A stretch of 64,000 nucleotides of DNA from Candidatus Sericytochromatia bacterium S15B-MN24 CBMW_12 (GTDB lineage: Bacteria; Cyanobacteriota; Sericytochromatia; S15B-MN24; UBA4093): contig DAZV01000048.1 in assembly GCA_002083825.1 (NCBI GenBank), forward strand, positions 20,814 through 84,813, read 5' to 3'. Positions 30,794-39,765 of the stretch are shown here, piece after piece. Each line of letters starts with the position of its first letter. Position 1 is the first letter of the stretch. The notes beneath the pieces were generated by a model, which was not told the origin of the DNA, ran no database searches, and saw only the letters and a list, made by a program, of their open reading frames with translations. The position numbers and the translations under genes were made by a program.

Positions 30794-32776
30794 ATGCCCG
30801 ATAACCGGAAAGCCCGCGACAAAGCCCGCGACGCGGAAAACCCGAACATCCCATCGAGTGCCCGATGGAGGCGGACGCTTCCTCTCGCGGCTGCCGCGCT
30901 GGCCTGGACCATGCTGGCGCCGGATGTTCAGGCAGCGGCCGACGACCGGGAATCGGCTGCCAAGGGGCCCGAAACTGCACTTTTGGCTCAGGCGCCCGCC
31001 GCGACGGGGTCGGCTCCCGCGGCGACGGACTCCATCGTGCCGGCCCCCCCGGTGAACAACGGCCCCAAGATCCGGGTCCGCGACATCGAAATCCGCGGTA
31101 ACCGAACGGTCACTGACGAGACCATCCTCTTGACGCTGCCGATTCACCGCGGCGAGGACGTCTCCCGCGAGCAGGTCCTCGAATCCTTGCAGCGAATCTA
31201 CGGGCTGGGCTACTTCCTGGATGTGAAGGCGTCGACCGAGCCGGTGCCGGGCGGCGAACGGCTGGTTTTCCACGTCGTGGAGAACCCGCCCCTCAAGGAA
31301 GTTCGCATCGAAGGGGAGACGGTCTTCCCGGAGGCTGAACTGGCGCAGCCCTTCCAGGAGATGAAGGGGAAGGTCGTCAACTTCCGCGACGTTCAGCAAG
31401 TGATCAAGCAGATCGAGAAGAAATACGCCGATCAGGGCTACGTCCTCGCGCGCGTGCTCGACCTGAACACCAGCCCGGACGGCATCCTGACCATCAAGCT
31501 GGCTGAAGGAACCGTCTCCGCGATCCGGATCGAAGGCAACGAGGAAACCCAGGAGTACGTGATCCGGCGGGAACTGACCCAGCGGACCGGAGAGCTCTTC
31601 AATTGGAAGCGGATGGAAGAGGACCTGCGCCGGGTCTACAACCTCAACTTCTTCGAGGACATCGGCATTCGCTACGAGCCGGGGGAAACCCCCGACAAGG
31701 TCACGGTCGTGATCAACGTTAAAGAGAAGCAGACGGGCACCTTCAACCTGTCGGCGGGCTGGAGCAACCGAGACGGGCTCCTGGGAGTCGTTGGGTTTCG
31801 CAAGGAGAACTTCCTGGGGCGGGCCCAGTCGGTGTCGACGGATCTGACGATCTCGCAGCGCAACTGGGCAGCCGAGATCAGCTACTTCAACCCCTGGATC
31901 GACGACCGAAAGACCTCCTTCGGCACGAACCTCTACGCGCGCCGGTTCTGGAACTTCTTCGGTCAGATCAACGATCCGACGACGGGCACTCCGCTCAATG
32001 GCTTCCTCGAGGAGCGTCGGGGCGGCGTGGTCTCGTTCGGCCGGCCCCTGTTCGGAGATCCGATCACGGCCCAGTGGCGCGGAGCGCTGCGCTTCAGGGC
32101 CGAGAGCATCGGCCTGCTCACCACCGACCAGGCGCGGAGCCTGGAGGGGCCGACGCTCTTCGCGTCGGGGGGGAGCTCGGACTTCGCGACGACCGCGGGG
32201 TTCACCGCCACCTTCGACTCGCGGGACTACGTGATCAACCCGACCCGGGGCTGGTTCAACACCTATGCCGTCGAACAGTACCTTCCGGGCCTCAGCACGC
32301 TCAACCTGAGCCGGGTGCAGCTGGACATGAACCACTACTTCCCGATCTGGTCCAACCATACCTTGGCAGCGGGCTGGAAGCTGGGTACGCTGTTCTCTGC
32401 GACCGGCGGATTCGTGCCGCCCTATGAGCGGTTCTTCTCGACCGGCAGCAACCTGATCCGGGGCTGGCCGGAGAATCCGGGGGCGGGCGCGCTGGGCCAG
32501 TTCCCTTACGGGAGCTTCTCGGGGGACTCGTTCACGCTCGCGAGCGCCGAGTACCGTTTCCCGATCGTGAACATCCTCTCGGGGGTGGTCTTCGGGGATA
32601 CCGGCATCTTCTGGGATCACAACCGGAGAAACTTCAGCTTGGACCGGACGCGCTCCGGGTACGGCGCCGGCCTGCGGATCAACACGCCCCTGGGACCGCT
32701 GCGCCTCGACTACGGCCTGCGGGAGTGGAACCTCAACGCGGGGGTGGTTCACTTCTCGATTGGGCAAAAGTTCTAG
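30794..32776 (+). CDS. bamA: Outer-membrane protein assembly factor BamA (Omp85)
   Basis: A 660-residue Omp85 protein. The N-terminus has a signal-like hydrophobic stretch (LPLAAAALAWTMLAPDVQA), then an Ala/Pro linker. Three POTRA domains follow (about 93-170, 170-246, 247-325; first IRVRDIEIRGNRTVTDETILLTLP), then a 16-strand-type barrel from about 345 with the lock motif LIRGWPENPGAG and a final aromatic (IGQKF). Three POTRAs, rather than the five of proteobacteria, is the cyanobacterial and deep-branching form. It inserts barrel proteins in the outer membrane. The stop codon lies in a 19-base tandem duplication (32769-32802). Confidence 0.96.
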   Translation: MPDNRKARDKARDAENPNIPSSARWRRTLPLAAAALAWTMLAPDVQAAADDRESAAKGPETALLAQAPAATGSAPAATDSIVPAPPVNNGPKIRVRDIEIRGNRTVTDETILLTLPIHRGEDVSREQVLESLQRIYGLGYFLDVKASTEPVPGGERLVFHVVENPPLKEVRIEGETVFPEAELAQPFQEMKGKVVNFRDVQQVIKQIEKKYADQGYVLARVLDLNTSPDGILTIKLAEGTVSAIRIEGNEETQEYVIRRELTQRTGELFNWKRMEEDLRRVYNLNFFEDIGIRYEPGETPDKVTVVINVKEKQTGTFNLSAGWSNRDGLLGVVGFRKENFLGRAQSVSTDLTISQRNWAAEISYFNPWIDDRKTSFGTNLYARRFWNFFGQINDPTTGTPLNGFLEERRGGVVSFGRPLFGDPITAQWRGALRFRAESIGLLTTDQARSLEGPTLFASGGSSDFATTAGFTATFDSRDYVINPTRGWFNTYAVEQYLPGLSTLNLSRVQLDMNHYFPIWSNHTLAAGWKLGTLFSATGGFVPPYERFFSTGSNLIRGWPENPGAGALGQFPYGSFSGDSFTLASAEYRFPIVNILSGVVFGDTGIFWDHNRRNFSLDRTRSGYGAGLRINTPLGPLRLDYGLREWNLNAGVVHFSIGQKF

Positions 32777-32878
32777 CACCGCCCAAGAGTTCTAGCACCG
32801 CCAGGGAACCTCCCGGTGGCGGGAAACGTCTTACGATTGAAATCATCCGCCTCGGCGGTTCGAAAAAGGAGAGACTCG

Positions 32879-33334
32879 ATGAAGAAGCTGATGGCTTTGG
32901 CCCTGGCCGCCGTGACGGTCGGCGTCATGTCAGCGGAGGCCGCCCTGGCCCAGAGCCTGGGTTTCGTGGATACGGCGAAGGTTTTCACCTCCTACGATGA
33001 AGCCCGACGTGCCCAGGATCAGTTCCGCAAGAAGGCGGAAGACTACCAGCAGGACCTCGGCGAGCGCCAGAAGGAGATCGAGGCTGCCCGCAAGGCCGGG
33101 AAGCCTGAAGCCGAGATCCAGAAGATGATGAAGGACGCCGAGCAGGATCTGCTGCCCAAGAAGAAGGCCGTCGAGGAGCTCGACCGCAAGCTTTCGACCC
33201 AGATCAAGGTCAAGATCGAATCGGCGATCGCCGCGGCCGCCAAGGCCAAGAAGATCGCGACCGTGGTCGACAAGCAGGTCATCCTCTACGGCGGGACCGA
33301 CCTCACCAGCGACGTCCTCAAGCGCCTGAAATAG
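32879..33334 (+). CDS. OmpH/Skp-like periplasmic chaperone
   Basis: 151 residues. Cleavable signal peptide MKKLMALALAAVTVGVMSAEAALAQ, then LGFVDTAKVFTSYDEARRAQDQFRKKAEDYQQDLGERQKEIE, the OmpH pattern, with a long coiled-coil tentacle to about 110 and a terminal strand KIATVVDKQVILYGGTDLTSDVLKRL. It carries unfolded outer-membrane proteins to BamA. The start is ATG 32879 behind AAGGAG. It lies between bamA and lpxD, two bases before the latter. Confidence 0.93.
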   Translation: MKKLMALALAAVTVGVMSAEAALAQSLGFVDTAKVFTSYDEARRAQDQFRKKAEDYQQDLGERQKEIEAARKAGKPEAEIQKMMKDAEQDLLPKKKAVEELDRKLSTQIKVKIESAIAAAAKAKKIATVVDKQVILYGGTDLTSDVLKRLK

Positions 33335-33336
33335 CC

Positions 33337-34410
33337 ATGCGTTCCTATCGCCTCGAGGCGATCGCCCACCACGTGGGCGGGCAGGTCGAGGGAGACGCGT
33401 CGATCGTCATCGCGGGCCCCGCCAACCCCGAGTGGGCGGAGCCCCAGCACCTGGTCTTCGTGGTGGAGGACAAGTACCGGCAGCCCGTGATGGCGAGCCG
33501 GGCGGGAGCGGCGATCGCGCGCGAGGCGCTGGGCGATCGCCCCACCATCGTCGTCGCCAACCCTCGCCTCGCCATGGCCAAGGCCCTGGAACTCTGGGCG
33601 CCCGAGCCTCCCGCGGCAGGCATCCACCCGACCGCTTGGGTGGATCCGACCGCCAAGCTCGGACCCGGCGTCTCCATCGGGGCCCATTGCGCCGTGGGCG
33701 CCAACGTCCGAATCGGCTCCCGGACCGTGCTTCATCCCGGCGTCGTGATCGGCGCCGACACCCGCATCGGCGAGGACGGCCTGCTGCATGCCCGCGCGAT
33801 CGTCCGCGAGGCCTGCATCCTGGGCGACCGGGTGATCGTCCAGCCGGGGGCGGTCATCGGCTCCGACGGCTACGGCTTCGTACCCTCCGGGGGAAAGCAC
33901 CTGAAGGTCCCGCAAGTCGGTAACGTGATCGTCGGAGACGACGTGGAAATCGGCGCCAACGTCACGATCGACCGGGCTACGATTGGCAGCACGCAGATCG
34001 GGCAAGGAACCAAAATTGACAACCTTGTTCACGTCGGACATAATGTGCTAATCGGGGAAAACGTTCTCTTGGTTAGTCAGGTCGGCATTTCGGGTTCGTC
34101 GCGCATCGGCGACCGGAGTACGCTTGCTGGGCAGGTCGGAGTTGCGGGGCACGTGGAGATCGGGGCGGACAGCCTGATCCTGGCGCGCGCCGGCATCACC
34201 AAGGACATTCCGAACCGAGCGGTGGTCTCGGGCTTTCCGGCTCGGCCCCACCGCGAGGAGCTGCGTCGGCTGGCGGCCATCGACAAGCTTCCGCAACTCG
34301 TGAGCGAGCTGCGCGAGCTGGCCCGGCAGATGGCGTCCCTTCAGCGCTCGGTGCGCGTAGCGGCTAGTCCGGAGGAGTCGGCATGCGGCGAAAGCTTGCG
34401 GGAATCCTGA
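33337..34410 (+). CDS. lpxD: UDP-3-O-(3-hydroxyacyl)glucosamine N-acyltransferase
   Basis: A 357-residue left-handed beta-helix enzyme. The N-terminal uridine-binding domain (about 1-95) precedes hexapeptide repeats from about 98 (AGIHPTAWVDPTAKLGPGVSIGAHCAVGANVRIG) to 300. The catalytic His lies in NLVHVGHNVLIG. The C-terminal helix is unusually long and ends in Ser/Glu-rich residues. It adds the second acyl chain in lipid A synthesis. Its last 28 bases overlap the next gene. Confidence 0.95.
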   Translation: MRSYRLEAIAHHVGGQVEGDASIVIAGPANPEWAEPQHLVFVVEDKYRQPVMASRAGAAIAREALGDRPTIVVANPRLAMAKALELWAPEPPAAGIHPTAWVDPTAKLGPGVSIGAHCAVGANVRIGSRTVLHPGVVIGADTRIGEDGLLHARAIVREACILGDRVIVQPGAVIGSDGYGFVPSGGKHLKVPQVGNVIVGDDVEIGANVTIDRATIGSTQIGQGTKIDNLVHVGHNVLIGENVLLVSQVGISGSSRIGDRSTLAGQVGVAGHVEIGADSLILARAGITKDIPNRAVVSGFPARPHREELRRLAAIDKLPQLVSELRELARQMASLQRSVRVAASPEESACGESLRES

Positions 34411-34832
34411 TCCTCGGAACGCTTCTCGGTGGAGCGCTACTCGCCCTACCGGCAGCGGCCGCGCCTTCGGGCGTCCAGCCCCTTCCCTACGGAGAGATCC
34501 GCGGGGGGGAGCTCGTTCGCGTCTCGGCTATCGGGTTGCCTCCTTTCGGAGCCCCCGCTACCCTCAAGGCCCGCGAAGTCGCCCGCCAGAACGCACTGGG
34601 CCTGGCCCAAAAGCGCCTACTGGCCACCATCCTGGGGATGCCGGTCGGTACGTCCACCGTCCAAGAACGGACGGCCGCGCGTCCCGAGGCGCGGAATCAC
34701 CTGAGGACCTTGATCATGGGGGCCAAGGTCACCGGAAAAGAGCTGGCCGATGGTTCGGTCGAAGTCACCTTGGAAGTGCCCTTCGCGGGAGCGAATGGTC
34801 TTCAAGCCCTCTTGAACGAGCTCGGAAAATAG
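34383..34832 (+). CDS. Exported protein of unknown function inside the lpx cluster
   Basis: 149 residues with a signal peptide (LAGILILGTLLGGALLALPAAAA). The mature part includes VRVSAIGLPPFGAP, a helix KAREVARQNALGLAQKRLLATILGM and strands KVTGKELADGSVEVTLEVPF. This alternation resembles LPP20/FlgT-N-like domains of other envelope proteins, but similarity is weak by eye. It overlaps lpxD by 28 bases and precedes lpxC by 33, so it is in the operon. A role in the outer membrane or its assembly is inferred from position. Its stop lies in a 16-base tandem duplication. Confidence 0.75.
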   Translation: MRRKLAGILILGTLLGGALLALPAAAAPSGVQPLPYGEIRGGELVRVSAIGLPPFGAPATLKAREVARQNALGLAQKRLLATILGMPVGTSTVQERTAARPEARNHLRTLIMGAKVTGKELADGSVEVTLEVPFAGANGLQALLNELGK

Positions 34833-34865
34833 CCTGGACTGAAAGTAGCCTGGACTGAGGAACGC

Positions 34866-35744
34866 ATGAGCCTGGACCCTGCCTCGCAATGGACGCTTGC
34901 CCGCTCTTTCGAACTCGAAGGAGTCGGGCTTCACTCCGGCAAAGCCGTCCAGCTCTCCCTCCATCCCGCCCCACCGAACACCGGCATCCGATTCATTCGA
35001 TGCGATCTTCCCGGACATCCCGAAATCCCCGCCCTCGCCGAGTTCGTCGTTGAGACCACCCTCTCGACCACCCTCGGCATCGGTGAGGCCAAGGTCCAGA
35101 CGGTCGAACACCTCATGGCCGCCCTTTGGAGCTTGGGGATCGCCAATGCCTACGTCGTGGTGGATGGCCCCGAGATGCCCGTCCTCGACGGCTCCGCCCG
35201 CATCTACGTCGACAGCATCCACCAGGCAGGCCGCGTCATACAGGACGCCCCGCGTTCCATCCTCGAGTTCGACGCCAAGATCGAACTCGACTGGGGTGAG
35301 AAGAGCATCTTCGTCCAGCCCGCCCCTCGCCCCGAAGTCACCTACGTCGTCGACTACGGCCACCCCTTGGCCGGGCCCCAGCTCTTCGAAGGCCCCCTGT
35401 CCGAAGCGGCCTTCGAGACGGACATCGCCGCGGCGCGCACGTTCTGCCTGCTCTCCGAGGTCGAGGCCATGCGAAAGATGGGCCTCGCCAAGGGCGGAAC
35501 CACCGAGAACGCCGTCGTCATCGCCGACTACCGCTACCTTTCCCCGCTGCGTTACCCCGACGAGTTCGTGCGCCACAAGGTGCTCGACCTGATCGGAGAT
35601 TTGGCCCTCACCGGGAGCTGGTGGGTCGGTCAGGTGGTGGCCGTCAAGGCTGGCCACGCGTTGCACGTCGCGCTCGCCAGAAAACTGAGAGAGCGTGCGC
35701 TCTCGCGCAAGGAGAATGTCCATGCCCCATTCCGAGTCCGGTAG
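34866..35744 (+). CDS. lpxC: UDP-3-O-acyl-N-acetylglucosamine deacetylase
   Basis: A 292-residue zinc amidase that catalyses the committed step of lipid A synthesis. Zinc ligands are His82 (TVEHLMAAL), His237 and Asp241 (RHKVLDLIGD); Glu81 and His264 (KAGHALH) are the catalytic residues. The two beta-alpha-beta halves are complete (FELEGVGLHSGK and TFCLLSEVEAMRKMGLAKGG). It is separate from fabZ, not fused as in Bacteroidota, but the two frames overlap by 23 bases. Confidence 0.97.
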   Translation: MSLDPASQWTLARSFELEGVGLHSGKAVQLSLHPAPPNTGIRFIRCDLPGHPEIPALAEFVVETTLSTTLGIGEAKVQTVEHLMAALWSLGIANAYVVVDGPEMPVLDGSARIYVDSIHQAGRVIQDAPRSILEFDAKIELDWGEKSIFVQPAPRPEVTYVVDYGHPLAGPQLFEGPLSEAAFETDIAAARTFCLLSEVEAMRKMGLAKGGTTENAVVIADYRYLSPLRYPDEFVRHKVLDLIGDLALTGSWWVGQVVAVKAGHALHVALARKLRERALSRKENVHAPFRVR

Positions 35745-36213
35745 CGCGATCGCCGAGCCTCCCGACAACGAGGTCCCCATGTCCCAGTCGATGAACATCC
35801 AGCAGATCCTCAAGATCCTGCCTCACCGTTTCCCCTTCCTGCTCGTCGACCGGATCCTGGAGATCGAACCCGGTAAGCGCGTCGTCGGCATCAAGAACGT
35901 CTCGGTCAACGAACCCCAGTTTACCGGACACTTCCCCGAGCGCCCCATCATGCCGGGCGTCCTCATGCTCGAAGCCATGGCCCAGGTCAGCGCCATCATC
36001 TTGCTTCACTACGAGGAGCATGCCGGCAAACTCGCGGTCCTCACCGGCGTCGACGCGGTCCGCTTTCGCCGCATGGTCGAGCCCGGCGACCAGCTGGTGA
36101 TGACCTCCGAGCTCATCAAGGTCCGGGGCGCCTTCGGCCGGGTCAAGGCCAATTGTAAAGTCAAAGACCAGCTCGTCGCCGAGGCCGAGCTGATGTTCAG
36201 CTTGGTGGACTGA
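35722..36213 (+). CDS. fabZ: 3-hydroxyacyl-ACP dehydratase FabZ
   Basis: A 163-residue hotdog-fold dehydratase. LPHRFPFLLVDRI carries the active-site His, and HFPERPIMPGVLMLEAMAQ the Glu. It dehydrates 3-hydroxyacyl-ACP in fatty acid synthesis and competes with LpxA for substrate, which explains the clustering. AAGGAG is seven bases ahead of ATG 35722; an ATG two codons upstream and one at 35779 are alternatives. The first 19 residues before MSQSMNI are an extension over typical FabZ and overlap lpxC. Confidence 0.96.
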   Translation: MPHSESGSAIAEPPDNEVPMSQSMNIQQILKILPHRFPFLLVDRILEIEPGKRVVGIKNVSVNEPQFTGHFPERPIMPGVLMLEAMAQVSAIILLHYEEHAGKLAVLTGVDAVRFRRMVEPGDQLVMTSELIKVRGAFGRVKANCKVKDQLVAEAELMFSLVD

Positions 36214-36218
36214 CTTCG

Positions 36219-37064
36219 ATGATCGATATTCACGCAACCGCCGTTATCCACCCCAGTGCCAAGCTGGGAGAAGGTGTCCAGGTCGGCCCCTACGCCGTGA
36301 TCGGCGCCCATTCCCAGGTCGGAGACGGCACCAGCATCGGCTCGCATGCCGTGATCGAGCCCTTCACCTCGATCGGCCGCGACTGCCAGATCTTTCCTCA
36401 CGCCGTGATCGGGGGAGTCCCTCAGGACCTCAAGTACGCCGGTGAAGAATCTATCACCCTCGTGGGCGATCGCAACGTCATCCGCGAGTTCGTCACCGTC
36501 AACCGCGCCACCGGCGAGGGAGAAGTCACCCGAATCGGTGACGACAACCTCCTCATGGCCTACGTCCACGTCGCCCACAACTGCATCGTGGGTTCCGGCG
36601 TCGTGCTCGCCAACAACGTCACCCTCGCCGGACACGTCGAGATCCAGGATTTCGCCACCGTCGGCGGCCTCGTCGGCATCCACCAGTTCTGCCGGGTGGG
36701 AGCCATGGCGATGGTCGGGGCCATGACCCGGATCGTCCAGGACGTGCCGCCCTACATGACCGTCGAGGGCAGCCCCGCCAAGGCCTTCGGACCCAACACC
36801 ATCGGCCTGCGGCGTCGGGGGCTCTCCCTCGAAACCCGCAACGCCATCAAGCAAGCCTATCGGCTGCTCTACCGCTCGGGCCTCAACTTGACGCAAGCGC
36901 TCGCCGAGATGGAAACCTTGGCCCATCTTCCTGAGATCCGCCACCTGATGGCCTTCGCCCGCGCCACCGAACGCGGCTTCGTCGGCCGCACCGCCAAGAG
37001 CCAGGCCACTGCCCTCAGCCAGGCAGCTGACCAGAACCCAGCCGCCGACGAGGAAGAGGCTTGA
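36219..37064 (+). CDS. lpxA: UDP-N-acetylglucosamine acyltransferase
   Basis: A 281-residue left-handed beta-helix enzyme. Hexapeptide repeats run from IHPSAKLGEGVQVGPYAVIG, with GGVPQDLKYAGE and the catalytic His120 in YVHVAHNC. The C-terminal helical domain (LSLETRNAIKQAYRLLYRSGLNL) is normal, followed by a 20-residue Ala/Gln/Glu tail. It adds the first hydroxyacyl chain in lipid A synthesis. It starts six bases after fabZ and ends in a TTGA overlap with lpxB. Confidence 0.97.
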   Translation: MIDIHATAVIHPSAKLGEGVQVGPYAVIGAHSQVGDGTSIGSHAVIEPFTSIGRDCQIFPHAVIGGVPQDLKYAGEESITLVGDRNVIREFVTVNRATGEGEVTRIGDDNLLMAYVHVAHNCIVGSGVVLANNVTLAGHVEIQDFATVGGLVGIHQFCRVGAMAMVGAMTRIVQDVPPYMTVEGSPAKAFGPNTIGLRRRGLSLETRNAIKQAYRLLYRSGLNLTQALAEMETLAHLPEIRHLMAFARATERGFVGRTAKSQATALSQAADQNPAADEEEA

Positions 37065-38227
37065 CGCCACGCCTCTTCCTGTCGGCCGGTGAAGTCTCGG
37101 GAGACATCCATGGCGCCAACCTCGCGCGCGAGCTTCTCGCGCGCCGCCCCGACCTGCGACTCGTCGGCTGGGGATCCCACCGCATGCAGGCGGCCGGCGT
37201 CGAACTGCTCGCCGACCTGACCCCCTTCTCCGCGGTCGGACTCACCGAGCACCTCCCCGGCCTCAAGCCCATTTCCCTGGCCACCAGGGAGGCGCAGCGC
37301 TATTTCGCCGAGACGCGTCCCGACGCGCTGGTCTGCATCGACTACCAGGGCGCCAACATGGTGCTCGCCCAGGCTGCCCAGAGCCTGGGCATCCCGACGG
37401 CCTACTATATCGCCCCCCAGGAATGGATCTGGGGCCTGCGAGGCGGAACCCGCAAGGTCGCGCGCGCCCTCGACCTGATCCTCTGCATCTTCGAGAAGGA
37501 AGCCGAGGCCTACCGCGAAGCCGGCGGAAACGTGCGCTTCATCGGCCACCCCCTTCTCGACATGATCCCCCCGACTGCCGTGACCGACGCCGTCGCCCGC
37601 CATGCGGGACTGGATCCCGAAAAACCCACGGTCGCCCTTTTCCCGGGATCGCGCCCCATGGAAATCGACCGCCTCCTCGAACCCATGCTCGAGGCCTGCC
37701 TGCGCGTCCGCGCGGAAATCCCCGACCTCCAGGTCGTCATGCCCGTGGCCACCCCGGATCTCGCCGCGCGCATGCAGGCTCTCATCTCCCGCGTCCCGCA
37801 ACCGCTCACCGTCTTGGCCGACGCTCCGGGCATGGCGGTCATGCAACTGGCCGACGTGGTCCTAGCCGCCTCGGGTACGACCATCCTGGAGGCCGCGGTG
37901 GTCGGCACCCCCGTGATCGCCAGCTACCGCGTCTCGAAGCTTGCCGGCTTCGTGGCGCGCCGCCTGCTCAAGATCCCCTACGTCACCCTCCCCAACATCA
38001 TGGCGGACGAGTTGATCGTCCCCGAACTGCTCCAGCAGGACGCCTGCGCCGAACGCATGGCCTCCGAACTGCTCGCCTTGCTCCGCGACCCCGAACGCCG
38101 CAAAGCCCAGATCGAGGGCCTGAATCGCGCCCGCGCGCTGCTAGGTCAACCCGGTGCCGTGAGCCGCGGCGCCGAGGCCATCCTGGAACTCGCCAAGCTC
38201 GCGCCCGAAAGCCCCACGCTCGCATGA
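37061..38227 (+). CDS. lpxB: Lipid A disaccharide synthase
   Basis: A 388-residue GT19 glycosyltransferase. It begins LFLSAGEVSGDIHGANLARELL and has YYIAPQEWIWGLRGGTRKVARALD, FIGHPLLD, VALFPGSRPMEIDRL and ASGTTILEAAVVGTPVI. It joins UDP-diacylglucosamine and lipid X at the inner membrane. The start is TTG 37061, overlapping the lpxA stop (TTGA), with GAGGAAGAGG just upstream. It is coupled by ATGA to the next gene. Confidence 0.95.
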   Translation: MTPRLFLSAGEVSGDIHGANLARELLARRPDLRLVGWGSHRMQAAGVELLADLTPFSAVGLTEHLPGLKPISLATREAQRYFAETRPDALVCIDYQGANMVLAQAAQSLGIPTAYYIAPQEWIWGLRGGTRKVARALDLILCIFEKEAEAYREAGGNVRFIGHPLLDMIPPTAVTDAVARHAGLDPEKPTVALFPGSRPMEIDRLLEPMLEACLRVRAEIPDLQVVMPVATPDLAARMQALISRVPQPLTVLADAPGMAVMQLADVVLAASGTTILEAAVVGTPVIASYRVSKLAGFVARRLLKIPYVTLPNIMADELIVPELLQQDACAERMASELLALLRDPERRKAQIEGLNRARALLGQPGAVSRGAEAILELAKLAPESPTLA

Positions 38228-39141
38228 ACGTCTTCATCACCGGCATCAGCGGCTGCGTCGGCCACTACGTCTTCGACGCCCTCGCCGAGAACCCCGACCT
38301 GCACCTCTACCTGCTGGTCCGCGACCCCGCCAGGCTTCGCTTCGACCCCCACCGCCCCAACGTCACCCTCGTAACCGGGGACGCCCGGAACCTCTCGTCA
38401 CAAGCCGATTTGCTCGCGACCATGGACGCCATCGTCCACATCGCCGCCGGCTGGGGCGAATCAGCGGCTTATGAAGTCAATAGAGAGGCCACTTTTGCCA
38501 TGCTGGACATGGCGGATCCCGCCAGGCTCACCAAGCTGATCCTCTTCTCGACCGCAAGCGTCCTCGACAGCGAGAACCAACTGCTCGATGCCGCCGGAAC
38601 CGACGGCACCGACTATATCAAGAGCAAGTACCTCTGCCTGAGGGACCTTCCGAGTCATCCCCTCGCGGATCGCGTGATCACGCTCTTCCCCACCCTGGTC
38701 TTCGGCGGAGATGCCAAACACCCCTCTTCTCACCTCAACGGCGGACTGGGAGACGCCCTGAAATGGGCGGGAATCGCCCGATGGCTCAGGCTCGAGGCCT
38801 CCTTTCACTTCGTTCACGGCCGAGACATCGCGCAAGTCGTCCAGCACGTCCTCCTCAACGACGTCTCCGATCGCCGGATGGTGTTGGGGAACCCCGAAAC
38901 GACGATCGCGGAGATGCTGGAGTCCCTGGCCACGCATGCAGGCAAGCCGTACCGGGGCTGGATCGACCTGACCCCGCTCTTGGAGCTGGTGGCGTTGTTG
39001 TTCAAGAGCAGGATGAACGCCTGGGACCGGTTCTGCATGCGCTACCGGTTCTTCCGGTACCGGGTGGTGAGCCCGGAGACCTTCGGGATGACCTCCGCCT
39101 ATCCTACCCTGAAGGATATTTTGCGCGCCGCGGAGGGCTAG
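38224..39141 (+). CDS. NAD-dependent epimerase/dehydratase-type protein
   Basis: A 305-residue extended short-chain dehydrogenase. Rossmann motif TGISGCVGHYV near the N-terminus, DAIVHIAAGWGESAAYEVNREATFAMLD, and FSTASVLD with DYIKSKYLC as the Tyr-x3-Lys catalytic pair (YIKSK). The substrate is unknown. The ATGA overlap with lpxB and direct contact with coaE put it in the lipid A transcript, so a nucleotide-sugar or lipid-linked substrate is plausible but unproven. Confidence 0.88.
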   Translation: MNVFITGISGCVGHYVFDALAENPDLHLYLLVRDPARLRFDPHRPNVTLVTGDARNLSSQADLLATMDAIVHIAAGWGESAAYEVNREATFAMLDMADPARLTKLILFSTASVLDSENQLLDAAGTDGTDYIKSKYLCLRDLPSHPLADRVITLFPTLVFGGDAKHPSSHLNGGLGDALKWAGIARWLRLEASFHFVHGRDIAQVVQHVLLNDVSDRRMVLGNPETTIAEMLESLATHAGKPYRGWIDLTPLLELVALLFKSRMNAWDRFCMRYRFFRYRVVSPETFGMTSAYPTLKDILRAAEG

Positions 39142-39744
39142 ATGAAGCTTATCGGCCTGACGGGCGGAATCGGCAGCGGCAAGACGACGGTCGCGAACGT
39201 CCTGGCGCGTCACGGCGGAGCCATTGTCGACGCGGACGTCGCCGCGCGCGAGGTGGTTTCTCCCGGCATGCCGGCGCTCGCCGAGATCTTGGAGGCCTTT
39301 GGACCGGAGGTGATCACGCCGGAGGGAACGCTGGATCGGCCGGCTCTCGCCGCGATCGTCTTCAAGGACGAGGCGGCCCGCCGGAGGCTCAACGCCATCG
39401 TTCACCCCCGGGTCCGGGAACGGATGTTTCAGCAACTCGAAGCCCTGCGCGCCCAGACGCAGCCTCCCCGCTTCGCGGTGCTGGTGGTGCCGTTGCTTTT
39501 CGAATCGGGACATGACTGGGGGGTCGATACGATCTGGCTGGTGGCTGTACCCGAGGACGTGCAACTCTCGCGCCTCATGCGGCGGGATGGGCTCGGCGCG
39601 GAGGAGGCGATGGCCCGCATCCGGGCCCAGATGCCGCTGAGCGAGAAGCTGAGGCTTGCCGATCGGGTGATCGAGAATACGGGCGATCCTTCCGAGGTGG
39701 AGAAGGAGGTCGTGCGGCACCTTCGCTCCGAGCAACTGCTGTGA
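39142..39744 (+). CDS. coaE: Dephospho-CoA kinase
   Basis: A 200-residue P-loop kinase: GLTGGIGSGKTTVANVLARHGG, then IVDADVAAREVVSPG, HPRVRERMFQ and VVPLLFESG with the substrate-binding acidic and basic residues, and the lid LMRRDGLGAEEAMARIRAQM. It phosphorylates dephospho-CoA in the last step of coenzyme A synthesis. It follows the epimerase stop without a gap. Confidence 0.96.
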   Translation: MKLIGLTGGIGSGKTTVANVLARHGGAIVDADVAAREVVSPGMPALAEILEAFGPEVITPEGTLDRPALAAIVFKDEAARRRLNAIVHPRVRERMFQQLEALRAQTQPPRFAVLVVPLLFESGHDWGVDTIWLVAVPEDVQLSRLMRRDGLGAEEAMARIRAQMPLSEKLRLADRVIENTGDPSEVEKEVVRHLRSEQLL

Positions 39745-39765
39745 GCGGCGTGCTAGCATAGAGGT

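Noticed and set aside
30740..32779. 679-codon open frame antisense to bamA
   Set aside because: Same mirror effect of third-position GC; no family features, while the sense frame is a full BamA.
37423..38223. Upstream extension of the epimerase frame into lpxB
   Set aside because: The extension is Arg/Pro-rich out-of-frame reading of lpxB; the Rossmann motif begins right after ATG 38224, which overlaps the lpxB stop.
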